DNA of 64,000 bases from positions 1-64,000 of the forward strand of contig JACKDF010000010.1 in NCBI GenBank assembly GCA_020633655.1, written 5' to 3'. Each line of letters starts with the position of its first letter. Within the stretch, counting starts at the first letter, position 1. Shown here piece after piece: positions 6,783 to 16,158 of this stretch. Origin of the DNA: Deferribacteres bacterium (GTDB lineage Bacteria; Zhuqueibacterota; Zhuqueibacteria; Zhuqueibacterales; Geothermadaptataceae). Made by a program: the position numbers and the translations under genes. The notes beneath the pieces were generated by a model. The model was not told the DNA's origin. It was given only the letters and a program-made list of their open reading frames with translations, and did not search any database.

Positions 6783-9182
6783 CTATAAAAATCTGACGCA
6801 CGTAACACCAATATCGCCCTGTCCCAAGGCTGCCGGGCCAAAATCACGAACATTTGGATGATTTTGCAAATATTCAGCAAGGGCTTTACGCAAAGCGCCG
6901 GTTCCTTTGCCGTGCACCAACCTTACCTCGTCCCAGGCATGTACTATCGCTTCGCTAATAAAGCGATCCGCCTCATTGATCGCCTCATCCGCTCGCTTGC
7001 CACGCAGATCCAATTCCTGCATTACGGGTTTTGGATTCTCGTAATGCACACTTGCTCGTAATTTCTTTTTTTTACCCTTCACAGAAACCAGTTCAGAAAG
7101 TGCAACTTTCAGACGCATGCTGCCAGCCTGAATAGCAACCATTTCCTTATTATCAGGTCTTTCCAGAATCGTAACCTGTGTCTGCTGCGTTTTCCACAAC
7201 ATGATAAGGCCTGGTTCAATATTATCTTTGCTTGCTCTCTTCTCAGTTTCTTTACTCGATTCCCGACGTAAATTTTCTTTTCGGGTAGCAACTTCCTCTT
7301 TTTGCCGGGACAGTTGCTGTTTCGCATCACGAATCACTTCGCGCGATGCCTGATTTTCACGAATTGCACGAATAATTGATTCAATAGTCGCGTTGGTTTT
7401 ATTCAGCAATTCTTCCGATTCGGCAATTGCCTTTTCCTGCAACGCACGTTTATTTTTCTTTAGTTCATCCGCACGGTCCCGATAGAGTTTCACCATGCCT
7501 TGCAAACGTGCTTCTTCTAGCTTATTTTTCCGCAGTAAGGTTTCCTGTGCGTGCAGCTTATGCTCCAAATCTGCGATAAGCTTCTCAACTCTTCCTTTTT
7601 CCTTACCAACTAGTTTTCGGGCACTTTTGATAATGCGATTGCTTAAACCAACGCGGCTGGCAATTTCAAATGCATAACTTGATCCCGGAATTCCAAGACG
7701 AAAGCGATAAGTTGGTTGCAGTGTATCAATATCGAAAATCATACACCCATTTTCAACGCCCACTGAGGTATGAGCAAATTCTTTCAGTGCACCATGGTGA
7801 GTTGTCACGATGGACATTACTCCACGCAAGGTTAACTCCTCTAAAGCTGCGAGAGCCAGTGCTGTACCTTCATCGGGATCCGTTCCCGAGCCCATTTCAT
7901 CGATAAGCACTAAATCGCTTTTCACGGCTTTCATAAGCATGTTATTCAAACGTTGCATATGGGATGTAAACGTAGACAAATCATCCTCAATCGATTGTTC
8001 ATCACCGATATCAACGAATAGTCGTCCGAATATACCAATCTCTGAATCCGCGCTCGCGGGCACGTGGAGCCCAAGGCGGGTCATCAACAATGTGAGACCA
8101 ACCGTTTTCATCGCTACGGTTTTCCCTCCTGCGTTTGGACCAGTAATTACTAAAGTGTGAAAGTTATTTCCTAAACCGATGGAGAGAGGGACAACTTCTT
8201 CTTGTTTCTTATATTTTGCTAAAAGGAGTGGATGACGGGCAAATTCGAGCCGGAGTTGGCCAGAGTTACTTACCATGCATGGGTTGCAAAGGAAATCTCG
8301 TGAATACAAGGCACGCGCACGAATTTCATCTAATTGAATTAAAATTTCATAATTGGTGTGTAATTCATGCAAATGTGTGCGGACAATCTCGCATAATTGA
8401 GCAATAATCCGCTCAATTTCGGCGCGCTCTCTTGCTTCGTACTGCCGGACTGAATTATTTAATTCGACAATCTCAATTGGTTCGATGAAATATGTCTGTC
8501 CCGTTGCAGACTGATCGTGTACAATACCTTTAAGCTTACGTCGAAATTCATCTTTCACCATGAGTACCTGTCGCCCCTCACGCATCGAAATCAAGTTATC
8601 ACGCAGCATATCTTGCATACTACTGGATTTAAGCAGGCTCTCCAACTTTTGGCGGACACGCTGCTGAGCGCTACGAATTTCTAATCGTAATTTTCGGAGT
8701 TCCGGGCTGGCAGAGTCCAAAACTTCCAACGTCACAGGATCTATTGTTTTCTGCAGTACGGATTCCAGTTCCTTCACAGTTACCAATTTTTGTGCAATTG
8801 CCCATAGAAAACGTACGTTTTCCTGACGCGAACGCAGGTATGCAGAAACTGTGCGGGCATTTCGAACCAGTTTTCCAATCATCACCAGCTTTTCAATGGT
8901 GACGGAAGCTCCTTCAACCTTTAACACATTAAAAGTTTTTTTGAGATCTTCAAAATATTCGATATTTACATCATCGCCACCATCAAGTAATCCGCGCATA
9001 TCCGAAACTTGAGCGAGAGCAGTTTGTATCGACTCAGGATTATCGAGGAAGTTGAGTTCCAGGAGATTTTGGCTGGCCATAGGTGTGACTGCACGAGCGG
9101 AAATAATTTGTAAAACTTTAGGCAATTCGAGTGTTCGCGCTGCTCTTCGAAGGTTATCTATTTTTTCGCTAAACTCATCCAT
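6783..9182 (-). CDS. mutS2: MutS2 endonuclease/ribosome-rescue ATPase
   Basis: MutS2 is a MutS paralogue without the mismatch-recognition domain; it acts in suppressing recombination or in splitting collided ribosomes, depending on species. The 799-residue protein has the clamp and lever helices, then Walker A GPNAGGKT (about 347-354), Walker B LVLIDEMGSGTDPDEGTALA, and TTHHGALKEFA. A long coiled-coil insertion (about 510-640) follows. The C terminus carries the Smr nuclease domain with LDLRGKRADEA and LVHGKGTGALRKAL. Length is standard. Its start overlaps the end of cvpA by 25 nt, indicating translational coupling. Confidence 0.96.
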   Translation of the reverse strand: MDEFSEKIDNLRRAARTLELPKVLQIISARAVTPMASQNLLELNFLDNPESIQTALAQVSDMRGLLDGGDDVNIEYFEDLKKTFNVLKVEGASVTIEKLVMIGKLVRNARTVSAYLRSRQENVRFLWAIAQKLVTVKELESVLQKTIDPVTLEVLDSASPELRKLRLEIRSAQQRVRQKLESLLKSSSMQDMLRDNLISMREGRQVLMVKDEFRRKLKGIVHDQSATGQTYFIEPIEIVELNNSVRQYEARERAEIERIIAQLCEIVRTHLHELHTNYEILIQLDEIRARALYSRDFLCNPCMVSNSGQLRLEFARHPLLLAKYKKQEEVVPLSIGLGNNFHTLVITGPNAGGKTVAMKTVGLTLLMTRLGLHVPASADSEIGIFGRLFVDIGDEQSIEDDLSTFTSHMQRLNNMLMKAVKSDLVLIDEMGSGTDPDEGTALALAALEELTLRGVMSIVTTHHGALKEFAHTSVGVENGCMIFDIDTLQPTYRFRLGIPGSSYAFEIASRVGLSNRIIKSARKLVGKEKGRVEKLIADLEHKLHAQETLLRKNKLEEARLQGMVKLYRDRADELKKNKRALQEKAIAESEELLNKTNATIESIIRAIRENQASREVIRDAKQQLSRQKEEVATRKENLRRESSKETEKRASKDNIEPGLIMLWKTQQTQVTILERPDNKEMVAIQAGSMRLKVALSELVSVKGKKKKLRASVHYENPKPVMQELDLRGKRADEAINEADRFISEAIVHAWDEVRLVHGKGTGALRKALAEYLQNHPNVRDFGPAALGQGDIGVTCVRFL

Positions 9183-9784
9183 TCTTCTGCTTTAGTAGAG
9201 TTTAATTCGATCAAAATTGCGTAGTAATCACTGTCAAAATTTTGAATCCCGATTTCATTGGTTACTGCCTCCAGACACTGGACAAATGTAACGCTACCGG
9301 GAATCATCTTTGCGAAGAAATTATAGACTCCGGTACCAATAGTCTCAGTCGTAGGGCGAAGCTTCGCATCATAAATTTGGTCTTGAAATTTCTCACTCGC
9401 TGGCGCTAACATCAATGAAAGTGTAAGAAAGCATCCGACTAAAAATGCATTTAGCAATCCTAAAATTACGCCACCTGCATTGTCTAATACTTCAGGCATT
9501 TTCATTTTTGCATTTTTATTTGCCCATTTTTGGAAGAAAAAATACAAATAGTAAACGACCAGAAATGTGATGATCAATGCAATGAGAATCGCCGTTGAAC
9601 CAGAAACTATACTAATTGATGCAAAAAGAGGAGCAACTATTTCCAGACCTTCCATCGAAAGGAAGAGAGCAAGAAACAATCCTATAAAGATCACCATTTG
9701 AAAAAGAAGTTTCTTGCGAAATCCCCATATGGCAAATCCCAGAATTATGCTGGCTAATAAGATATCTAGGTAATTTACGTTCAT
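9158..9784 (-). CDS. cvpA: CvpA family membrane protein
   Basis: This 208-residue integral membrane protein has four predicted helices (about 5-22, 25-45, 60-85 and 100-125) and begins with the CvpA-like pattern NYLDILLASIILGFAIWGFRKK. CvpA proteins are needed for colicin V production in E. coli and appear with MutS2 in many genomes, where their role is unclear. GGGATGA lies just before the ATG. It is the first gene of the cvpA-mutS2-suhB run. Confidence 0.85.
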   Translation of the reverse strand: MNVNYLDILLASIILGFAIWGFRKKLLFQMVIFIGLFLALFLSMEGLEIVAPLFASISIVSGSTAILIALIITFLVVYYLYFFFQKWANKNAKMKMPEVLDNAGGVILGLLNAFLVGCFLTLSLMLAPASEKFQDQIYDAKLRPTTETIGTGVYNFFAKMIPGSVTFVQCLEAVTNEIGIQNFDSDYYAILIELNSTKAEEWMSLAKK

Positions 9785-9933
9785 ATTTCATCCCATCAGA
9801 TCAGAAAAGGCACACATAGATCCTTCATTTGTTAAGGCACCATCAACACGTGATTCAGTTATTTAGAAATATTTTAAGCAATTGAAAAGAACAGAACTCG
9901 GATCAGGCTTCCATTCTTCTTTTAACATCTAAC

Positions 9934-10377
9934 TCAGTTGAGTTTCTCACGTACAAGTCGCTGAATCAACTTCCCATCGGCCAAGCCTTTTGCTTTTTCC
10001 ATTACTCCCTTCATCACTTTTCCAAGATCACCCTGCCCTGTTGCACCTGTCGCTTTAATTACATCCTGAATCAATTCGGCCACTTCATATTCACTCATTT
10101 GCTTTGGCAAGTACTCCTGAATGATTTTCAATTCGCTTTCCTCAATTGCATACAAATCATCGCGTCCGCCCTTTTGATACATCTCCATTGCATCCTTGCG
10201 TCTTTTAGCAGCAATACCTAATACATTCAGAATTTCTGAATCATCAAGCTCTTTACCTATTTCAATTTGGGTATTTTTGATTTGAGCCCTTAATTGGCGA
10301 ATCGTGCTCAGGCGTTGCTTGTCGCCAGACTTCATCGCAGTTTTCATATCGTTGAGTATTTTTTCTGATAAAATCAT
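9934..10377 (-). CDS. GatB/YqeY domain protein
   Basis: The 147-residue protein consists only of the tRNA-binding YqeY/GatB C-terminal fold: LSTIRQLRAQIKNTQIEIGK, AAKRRKDAMEMYQKGGRDDL, EESELKIIQEYLPKQMSE and GQGDLGKVMKGVMEKAKG. This small cytosolic family is probably connected with tRNA-dependent amidation or tRNA quality. It commonly sits next to rpsU, as it does here, about 300 nt downstream of it on the same strand. Confidence 0.93.
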   Translation of the reverse strand: MILSEKILNDMKTAMKSGDKQRLSTIRQLRAQIKNTQIEIGKELDDSEILNVLGIAAKRRKDAMEMYQKGGRDDLYAIEESELKIIQEYLPKQMSEYEVAELIQDVIKATGATGQGDLGKVMKGVMEKAKGLADGKLIQRLVREKLN

Positions 10378-10675
10378 AGTAGTCTCTTTATATAGGAGTC
10401 CATTAATATTGAATTTTCAATAAATGTGAATATGCAAAATTATGACTTACAGCGCAAATAGAATTCGATATCTAATAAAGAAGAAAGACTTTTCTTAAAA
10501 GAAAAATTATATCCAAATCTGCTTTTATTGTGCACTTTTATTCAACTTTGATTAAAGAATCTCTCAAAACAAAATGCATTTAAATCTGCGATATTCAAAC
10601 AAAGTCCCTTAAAACGAAAAAGCGCCCGAAAATTTTCGGACGCTTTACTGTTTGTGAATAGAACCAATTCTTGTG
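10378..10675. other. Intergenic region between yqeY and rpsU
   Basis: AT-rich, with no open frame worth reporting. It contains the rpsU terminator at its right end, so the two genes are probably separately transcribed. Confidence 0.4.
10607..10646 (-). terminator. rpsU intrinsic terminator
   Basis: On the minus strand AAAGCGTCCGAAAA pairs with TTTTCGGGCGCTTT (10619-10646), a 14-bp stem with one G-U wobble, followed by TTTTCGTTTT. It lies 30 nt after the S21 stop. Confidence 0.88.
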
Positions 10676-10876
10676 TTACCTTCTGGCTTGCTGCGCCATG
10701 AGCTTGCGCATTTTACGCTTTGCCTCTTTCATTTTACGTTTGCGGCGTTCACTCGGTTTTTCAAAGTATTGATGTTTTCTGATATCCGAAATGATACCCG
10801 CTCTTTCGCATGTTTTTGAAAATCTTTTTAGAGCGCGATCAAAAGGTTCGTTATCTCTAACGATAACACCCGGCAT
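10676..10876 (-). CDS. rpsU: Ribosomal protein bS21
   Basis: The 66-residue basic protein reads MPGVIVRDNEPFDRALKRFS, then ERAGIISDIRKHQYFEKPSE and a Lys/Arg-rich helix, which is the canonical S21 sequence. S21 binds near the anti-Shine-Dalgarno end of 16S rRNA and helps mRNA initiation. AAGGGAG precedes the start. An efficient terminator follows, so it is probably monocistronic. Confidence 0.97.
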   Translation of the reverse strand: MPGVIVRDNEPFDRALKRFSKTCERAGIISDIRKHQYFEKPSERRKRKMKEAKRKMRKLMAQQARR

Positions 10877-10974
10877 AGGCTCTCACTCCCTTCATTGGTT
10901 GATAGAATTTTTCGAATTCTAAATATAAGAAAATATTCATACGGAGTGCAAGAAATTTCCCACAAAAAGTGAAA

Positions 10975-11799
10975 TTATTTATTTTTTGTTTGCAATTTTT
11001 CCAACAGTCGATCTTTAACTTTAATTATCAGATCATCGTTTTGCTTTATCTGATTCAAAAGCTTGATCGCTTTTTCATTTTCTCCCTCCCTAATACAAAT
11101 CAACGCCAAATACCACCGAGTTTGATCTGCATAATTTGAATCGAAAATTTTATAAATTTCGTAAAAAGATAACTTAGCTTTTTCAATATCATTTAAAGCA
11201 AGATAAGCGTTCGCTAGATAAAACTTTGCCATCAAATTTTCTGGTTCATGCTCTACAATCTGCAAAAGCCAGGGAATTGCCTCTTCATAGCCACCTGTTT
11301 TATATATTCGCAATGAATAACTTAACTTTGATTTATCACTATCACCACGAAACGTTTGTAATTCTACGGGATATGGCTTGTAAAATTCACGGAATAGATC
11401 CGTTTGTAAAAAATGAGCTTTCAAGAAAAATGCAGTCGAAATTGAAAAAAGAATCGCTGCCACCGAAAGCCATTTTGTGGGATACGATTTTGTTTTTGAT
11501 AGATTAATTTGTAAGCGAACCTTCAACTGATGTTCTATTTCATCAAATTGAATCGAATCTCCATTTTTCTCCAAACCTTCCAATATTGTAGAACAAATAT
11601 CGCAGTCCAATAAGTGCCGTTCTATTCTAAGCTGCTCACTATGTGATATTTGTCCAATCCTGTAGCTATGTAACTCATTTAAAGCTGGACATGAAGTTTT
11701 TGAAAATGTATTTTTAAGAAATTTTTTTTCGAAATCAGACACGGTTGGAAATAGCTCCATTTTTTGAACTAAGAATTTTCTTGAGATTTCTTTTTCCAT
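10975..11799 (-). CDS. Putative anti-sigma factor with TPR region
   Basis: This 274-residue protein begins with a zinc-finger-like anti-sigma block (CPALNELHSYRIGQ, then IERHLLDCDICSTI: C, H, H, C, C spacing as in putative zf-HC2). A single membrane helix follows (about residues 110-126, WLSVAAILFSISTAFFL). The C-terminal periplasmic part has TPR-like repeats (YEEAIPWLLQIVEHEPENLM, ANAYLALNDIEKAKLSFYEI). It overlaps the upstream ECF sigma gene by 65 nt, or 26 nt if Met14 is the start; neither start has a strong ribosome-binding site. It probably tethers the sigma factor to the membrane and senses an envelope partner through the TPRs. Confidence 0.72.
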   Translation of the reverse strand: MEKEISRKFLVQKMELFPTVSDFEKKFLKNTFSKTSCPALNELHSYRIGQISHSEQLRIERHLLDCDICSTILEGLEKNGDSIQFDEIEHQLKVRLQINLSKTKSYPTKWLSVAAILFSISTAFFLKAHFLQTDLFREFYKPYPVELQTFRGDSDKSKLSYSLRIYKTGGYEEAIPWLLQIVEHEPENLMAKFYLANAYLALNDIEKAKLSFYEIYKIFDSNYADQTRWYLALICIREGENEKAIKLLNQIKQNDDLIIKVKDRLLEKLQTKNK

Positions 11800-12340
11800 T
11801 TTGGATATAACTTTTCACTTGTTGTGTTGTAAAATCAGTAATTTCAGCAATTTCTTTATAAGTTTTATCATCATAATAAAATAGTTTCATACAAAGATTT
11901 TGTTTCTCGTCCAAATTGTTTAATGCACGTTTTAATTCCAATTGTAGTGAAATTTCTGAATTTTTGTTTAAAATTGTCTCTTCTATATGTAATTGGTGTC
12001 TTGATGCGATTGCATTTTCGTCAAGAGCTGCAAATTCGAGGCGAGATTTTTTCTTCTTTTTGTCGAGACAATAATGCCTCGCTACTGCAAAAAGCCATTT
12101 CTCAAAATTATTTACATTATGTTTCTTTAAATCATTTATAACCAGCAGAAAAATATCGATGACGGAGTCGTAACAATCGTCAGGGTTTGATATAAATTTT
12201 CTACAGAAAAAAAATAATCGTTTTCCATATTTATTATATAGTGGGGCAATATCGTGAGGATTTTTACTTATCTTGTAAAGATTTACAATGGTCTTATCTG
12301 ATGTTCCATCTGGCGCCGGAGTTCGATTTAGGAACCGCAT
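11735..12340 (-). CDS. ECF-type RNA polymerase sigma factor
   Basis: This 201-residue sigma-70 family protein has region 2 (IAPLYNKYGKRLFFFCRKFI, DCYDSVIDIFLLVINDL, NFEKWLFAVARHYCLDKKKK) and region 4 (LDEKQNLCMKLFYYDDKTYK, EIAEITDFTTQQVKSYIQNG). It lacks regions 1 and 3 and so belongs to the extracytoplasmic-function group. It directs core polymerase to a small regulon. The overlapping downstream zinc-finger membrane protein is its likely anti-sigma factor. The promoter of the pair was not identified. Confidence 0.88.
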   Translation of the reverse strand: MRFLNRTPAPDGTSDKTIVNLYKISKNPHDIAPLYNKYGKRLFFFCRKFISNPDDCYDSVIDIFLLVINDLKKHNVNNFEKWLFAVARHYCLDKKKKKSRLEFAALDENAIASRHQLHIEETILNKNSEISLQLELKRALNNLDEKQNLCMKLFYYDDKTYKEIAEITDFTTQQVKSYIQNGKRNLKKILSSKNGAISNRV

Positions 12341-12923
12341 ATTAGAAAACCCTGTAATAGAATTGGGAGTACAAAACCATAAAATCGTTTTTAATTAATA
12401 GGATGAAAAAGATATTAATTAAAAATTAATCAACTTGCAAAGATTTTAAAGGACTGAATTGTACTCTTTCGAATATATCAATTTCTCCCATCTTCTATTC
12501 AAGCATCATAGGGTTCTCATATGCTGCTGTTTATAGCTGGGATTAACACAGCTTCTTGTTAGGCTAGGTAGACAAGTACATCATCGTTCCTGAATTCAAT
12601 TCTTAATCCCGGCTACAATCAGCCATAAAAACACAAGTCAATATATATAAAAGAGAAGCTGGTTTCATAAAAATTTTCTGTGCTTTCTCCCCCCTGGAAA
12701 GCAGCAGTGTCCCTTCACTACTACCAATCTTCTACTGTCTGACTTGGTAGGGTTAAATTCACATCAAATTCCATAAACTTTTTTAAAAAAATCTTAGGCA
12801 AACAATTGAGATCTGCTCAAAACAGAACACTTTATTAGTAATTGCCACATTAAGCAATAAACCAGACTATCTATTTTAATGAGAAAATCGGAGTCGAAGA
12901 GAAGGACTACCAGGCTTGAAATT
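12341..12923. other. Intergenic region with an inverted repeat
   Basis: About 580 nt without a credible gene. TAGCTGGGATTAA (12534-12546) and TTAATCCCGGCTA (12603-12615) form a 13-bp inverted repeat with one mismatch; weaker complementarity continues outside both arms (about 12520-12630). It may be a degenerate mobile hairpin element. Confidence 0.4.
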
Positions 12924-14378
12924 TCATTTTACAAAAACCATTTTTCGTACTTGTCGGTAGGAATCTGTTCGCAGAAAATATATGTAACAACCGGATGCTA
13001 AATTTGTGCCGTCAAAAACAACAGAATGCATACCTTGCGTATAGAAAGCATCTGCTAAAACGCTCACCTTTTCCCCTAAGATGTTGCAAACTTCCAATAA
13101 TACATGTGAATCGGCTGGAAGTGTAAATTTTATCCGCGTACTCTCATTAAAAGGATTTGGGAAATTTTGTTCCAAAGAAAATTTGAGCACCTCAGTATTA
13201 TTATCACTTACCGCAGTCTCAGAATAATCAAACCTATAAGTCCACTTCTCAATTGCCCAACCATAATAGGTCTGAGTATAAACAGAGAGATTGTCATCCA
13301 CTTCAACATCATACACTGAAGCATAACCACCAGCTAGCCCATTAGCTGAACCTCGAACATATTCGCCTATGCGTGCCAGATTATTTGCAGCTATATCGAT
13401 TGTATCTACTATGATTGCAGTCTGGCCTTGTAGAACATAAATCCGCCCATATGGATATGCGCCATCCATTCCTTTGAGTAGAAATACATCGGTAGCAGCG
13501 AAAAGATAATCACGCGGATCCGAGTAATCCAAACCCAAAAATGTAGGGATGCCAGAACCGGGATTATTGACAACATCTGTTTCCTTTAAACGCAAATTAA
13601 AATTCGTATCTTTCCTATATCCACCTTCCACACTACCTGTAAAACGAATAATTTCTCGTGTAGATGACAGACTGACATAAATGACAGTACAATTATTATT
13701 CACTGCAATCCCCTGGATAACTCCTCCAGGCAAATCAATACTCGCAACAGGACTGGCAGAATTTGTTGTCATTTCGTGCCAAAGATTTAAATCCTGATTT
13801 ATTGCCGGATAAATTCTCAATTCATTGTTTTTATCATCACTCCCATAATAATCTGCAACGAGCACACTTCCATTATCCGCGACTGCTATCGCAAAAATAG
13901 TTTCTTTTCCAGTCGATAGAGAATATGGCACTGGCCTAACACCGTTTGGCAATAGTTCAAAAACCAAAATCGAATGATTCTCATCATTGTTGGCGACATA
14001 GATTAAGTTATCCTGGCCCCCTGTTATTTGCCATGCGCCGTTAAAGTCGATTTTCCTATCTCCCGCACTCCAGACTTCTTTTTGACCGTAGGGTGCATAC
14101 TCTTGATATGTTACACGCCCCCGAACAGAATCAGCATCCCAATATCCAACAAGATAGTTCTCGGATGTGTTAAAAATGTTGTTTTCAGGATTTTCCGGTA
14201 CCGAGACGAGGGCGACAAACCGATTTGGGCCAAGAACAGCTACGCTGGAAGTTTGCAATCCTGTACCATGCTCGCCATCATCAAGCGTGACATATTCAGG
14301 TTGCCACATAGTGCTTTGAGCGTTAGTTATCCGAAAAAAGCACAATAAGAGAAATATTGAAAATAAGTTGGATTTCAC
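12924..14378 (-). CDS. Secreted protein with T9SS-type C-terminal sorting domain
   Basis: This 484-residue exported protein starts at GTG (AGGG 8 nt upstream) with a signal peptide ending TNAQ. The body contains repeated beta-strand blades (DNLIYVANNDENHSILVFEL, NNNCTVIYVSLSSTREIIRF, VYDVEVDDNLSVYTQTYYGW), suggesting a beta-propeller. The last 80 residues are a FlgD-like/Por-type sorting domain: FSLEQNFPNPFNESTRIKF, LEVCNILGEKVSVL, then GCYIYFLRTDSYRQVRKMVF. That domain marks cargo of the type IX secretion system in FCB bacteria, where it is cleaved after outer-membrane passage. Function of the propeller is unknown. Confidence 0.82.
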   Translation of the reverse strand: MKSNLFSIFLLLCFFRITNAQSTMWQPEYVTLDDGEHGTGLQTSSVAVLGPNRFVALVSVPENPENNIFNTSENYLVGYWDADSVRGRVTYQEYAPYGQKEVWSAGDRKIDFNGAWQITGGQDNLIYVANNDENHSILVFELLPNGVRPVPYSLSTGKETIFAIAVADNGSVLVADYYGSDDKNNELRIYPAINQDLNLWHEMTTNSASPVASIDLPGGVIQGIAVNNNCTVIYVSLSSTREIIRFTGSVEGGYRKDTNFNLRLKETDVVNNPGSGIPTFLGLDYSDPRDYLFAATDVFLLKGMDGAYPYGRIYVLQGQTAIIVDTIDIAANNLARIGEYVRGSANGLAGGYASVYDVEVDDNLSVYTQTYYGWAIEKWTYRFDYSETAVSDNNTEVLKFSLEQNFPNPFNESTRIKFTLPADSHVLLEVCNILGEKVSVLADAFYTQGMHSVVFDGTNLASGCYIYFLRTDSYRQVRKMVFVK

Positions 14379-14901
14379 ACTTAGCCCTCGAAAAGATGAT
14401 TTTTTTCGACAGATTCTTTAGCGATAAGGATTACCATTATATAAAAATTCGAATTAATCTTCAACAAATTGCAAAACCTGCATAACACCGAATAACGGTT
14501 CGCTTTCTTTAATTATACAAAACTATCGTATTCTTGCCTGAATAATAAACACTGAACTTCCTCGGATATTTTTACCGAAAATTTCACTCTCTTTACAAGG
14601 AATAATTGTGCCAAAATAATTTGACCAACTCATCCCTCATAAATTCACCACAAAAAACAGACCCGATAATGGATAATCAGAGTTTTTTGTCACCGAGTTG
14701 TAAAAGTACAGCTCACTTCAACAAAGACAAACACACTGTTCCAATTTTGGAAATTTTAAAGTTGAATTCAATTATTTCCTGCTTGCAAAAACTTAAGAAA
14801 ATTCTATATTTTCTTAATTTATTTACAAAAATTAAACTCAACTTCTACCTAACAAGCGTTGTTTATTTTCAACAAACTGCATAAAAATACAGGAGCATAT
14901 T
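14379..14901. other. Upstream region of argG
   Basis: Non-coding AT-rich stretch between divergently read genes. It should hold the argG promoter and any ArgR operator. TGAAT half-sites occur (14763-14767, and within TGAATAATAAACA around 14537), but no full 18-bp ARG box matching both halves was found. Confidence 0.4.
14783..14810 (+). promoter_or_regulatory. Candidate argGH promoter
   Basis: TTGCAA (14783-14788) and TATATT (14805-14810) are spaced by 16 nt, about 90 nt before the argG start. A TGAAT half-site lies just upstream of the -35, a position where ArgR could repress. Only similarity to consensus supports it. Confidence 0.35.
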
Positions 14902-16155
14902 GTGAAACCCAAAAAAGTTGTACTGGCCTATTCCGGTGGTTTAGACACCTCTATTATCATCCCCTGGCTCAAAGAAAACTATGGTTGTGAAGTGATTGCG
15001 ATGGCAGCGGACCTTGGCCAAGGCGCTGAGTTGGAAGGATTAGAGGAAAAGGCATTAAAAACCGGTGCAAGTAAACTCTATATCGAAGATTTGCGCACGG
15101 AATTTGTGGAAGACTTTCTCTTTCCAATGATCAAATCAGGGGCTATTTATGAAGGGAAGTATTTATTGGGAACTTCCATCGCCCGCCCACTCATAGCACG
15201 CCGCCAGGTTGAAATCGCAGAAAAAGAAGGTGCCGATGCCCTTGCACATGGCTGCACAGGCAAGGGAAACGACCAGGTTCGTTTTGAACTAACTTACAAA
15301 GCATTCAATCCAAAATTGAAAGTTATTGCTCCCTGGCGTGAATGGGATATCCGTTCCCGGGAAGACGCGATTGCTTACGCGGATGAACGCAGTATTCCAA
15401 TTACAGCAAGCCGAGAAAAAATTTACAGCCATGATGATAATCTATGGCATCGATCAAGCGAGGGAGGTGCTCTTGAAAATCCGTGGAATTCAGCTCCGGA
15501 AGAAATCTACCACCTCACGGTTTCCCCTGAAGAAGCCCCAGACAAAGCTACGGTTATCACGGTTGAATTCGTCCAGGGCATTCCTGTCGGTATTAATGGC
15601 CAAAAAGTCGATTCTGTCGAATTGGTAAGCCGTCTCAACAAATTAGGCGGGGAAAATGGTATCGGCCGGATTGACATCGTGGAAAACAGACTGGTTGGGA
15701 TGAAATCACGCGGCGTGTATGAAACACCGGGTGGAACAATTCTCTATGCTGCCCACCGGGAATTGGAAAGTTTGGTCCTGTCAGCGGATATTTTACGCTA
15801 TAAAGATGAACTTGCTCCCAAATACGCTTCGCTGATTTACAACGGCCAATGGTTCACTCCCCTGCGTGAAGCCATGGAAGCCTTCATCCAAAAAACGCAG
15901 GAACAAATAACTGGCACGGTACGCTTGAAACTTTATAAAGGAAATTGTATAATTGAAGGTCGCAAATCACCGTACTCCCTGTATCGCGAAGATCTGGCTA
16001 CCTTTGGAAAAGATGATATATATGATCAAAAAGACGCCGCTGGTTTTATCAACCTGTTTGGTTTGCCGTTGAAGGTGAAAGCCATGATTGATCTCGAAGG
16101 GAATATACCACCGCATTACGATCATCCAGATTACAGCATTTTCAAACGGGATTAA
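14902..16155 (+). CDS. argG: Argininosuccinate synthase
   Basis: The enzyme joins citrulline and aspartate using ATP to give argininosuccinate. The 417-residue protein has the N-type ATP pyrophosphatase loop VVLAYSGGLDTSIIIPWLKE, then GTSIARPLIARRQVEIAEKE, AHGCTGKGNDQVRFEL and PYSLYREDLATFGKDDIYDQ. All are signatures of ArgG. Translation begins at GTG 14902, with AGGAG (14891-14895) 6 nt upstream. It is followed after 3 nt by argH, forming a two-gene operon. Confidence 0.97.
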   Translation: MKPKKVVLAYSGGLDTSIIIPWLKENYGCEVIAMAADLGQGAELEGLEEKALKTGASKLYIEDLRTEFVEDFLFPMIKSGAIYEGKYLLGTSIARPLIARRQVEIAEKEGADALAHGCTGKGNDQVRFELTYKAFNPKLKVIAPWREWDIRSREDAIAYADERSIPITASREKIYSHDDNLWHRSSEGGALENPWNSAPEEIYHLTVSPEEAPDKATVITVEFVQGIPVGINGQKVDSVELVSRLNKLGGENGIGRIDIVENRLVGMKSRGVYETPGGTILYAAHRELESLVLSADILRYKDELAPKYASLIYNGQWFTPLREAMEAFIQKTQEQITGTVRLKLYKGNCIIEGRKSPYSLYREDLATFGKDDIYDQKDAAGFINLFGLPLKVKAMIDLEGNIPPHYDHPDYSIFKRD

Positions 16156-16158
16156 TGA

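Noticed and set aside
14537..14780. ARG box upstream of argG
   Set aside because: Only single TGAAT half-sites occur; no site matches both halves of the consensus.
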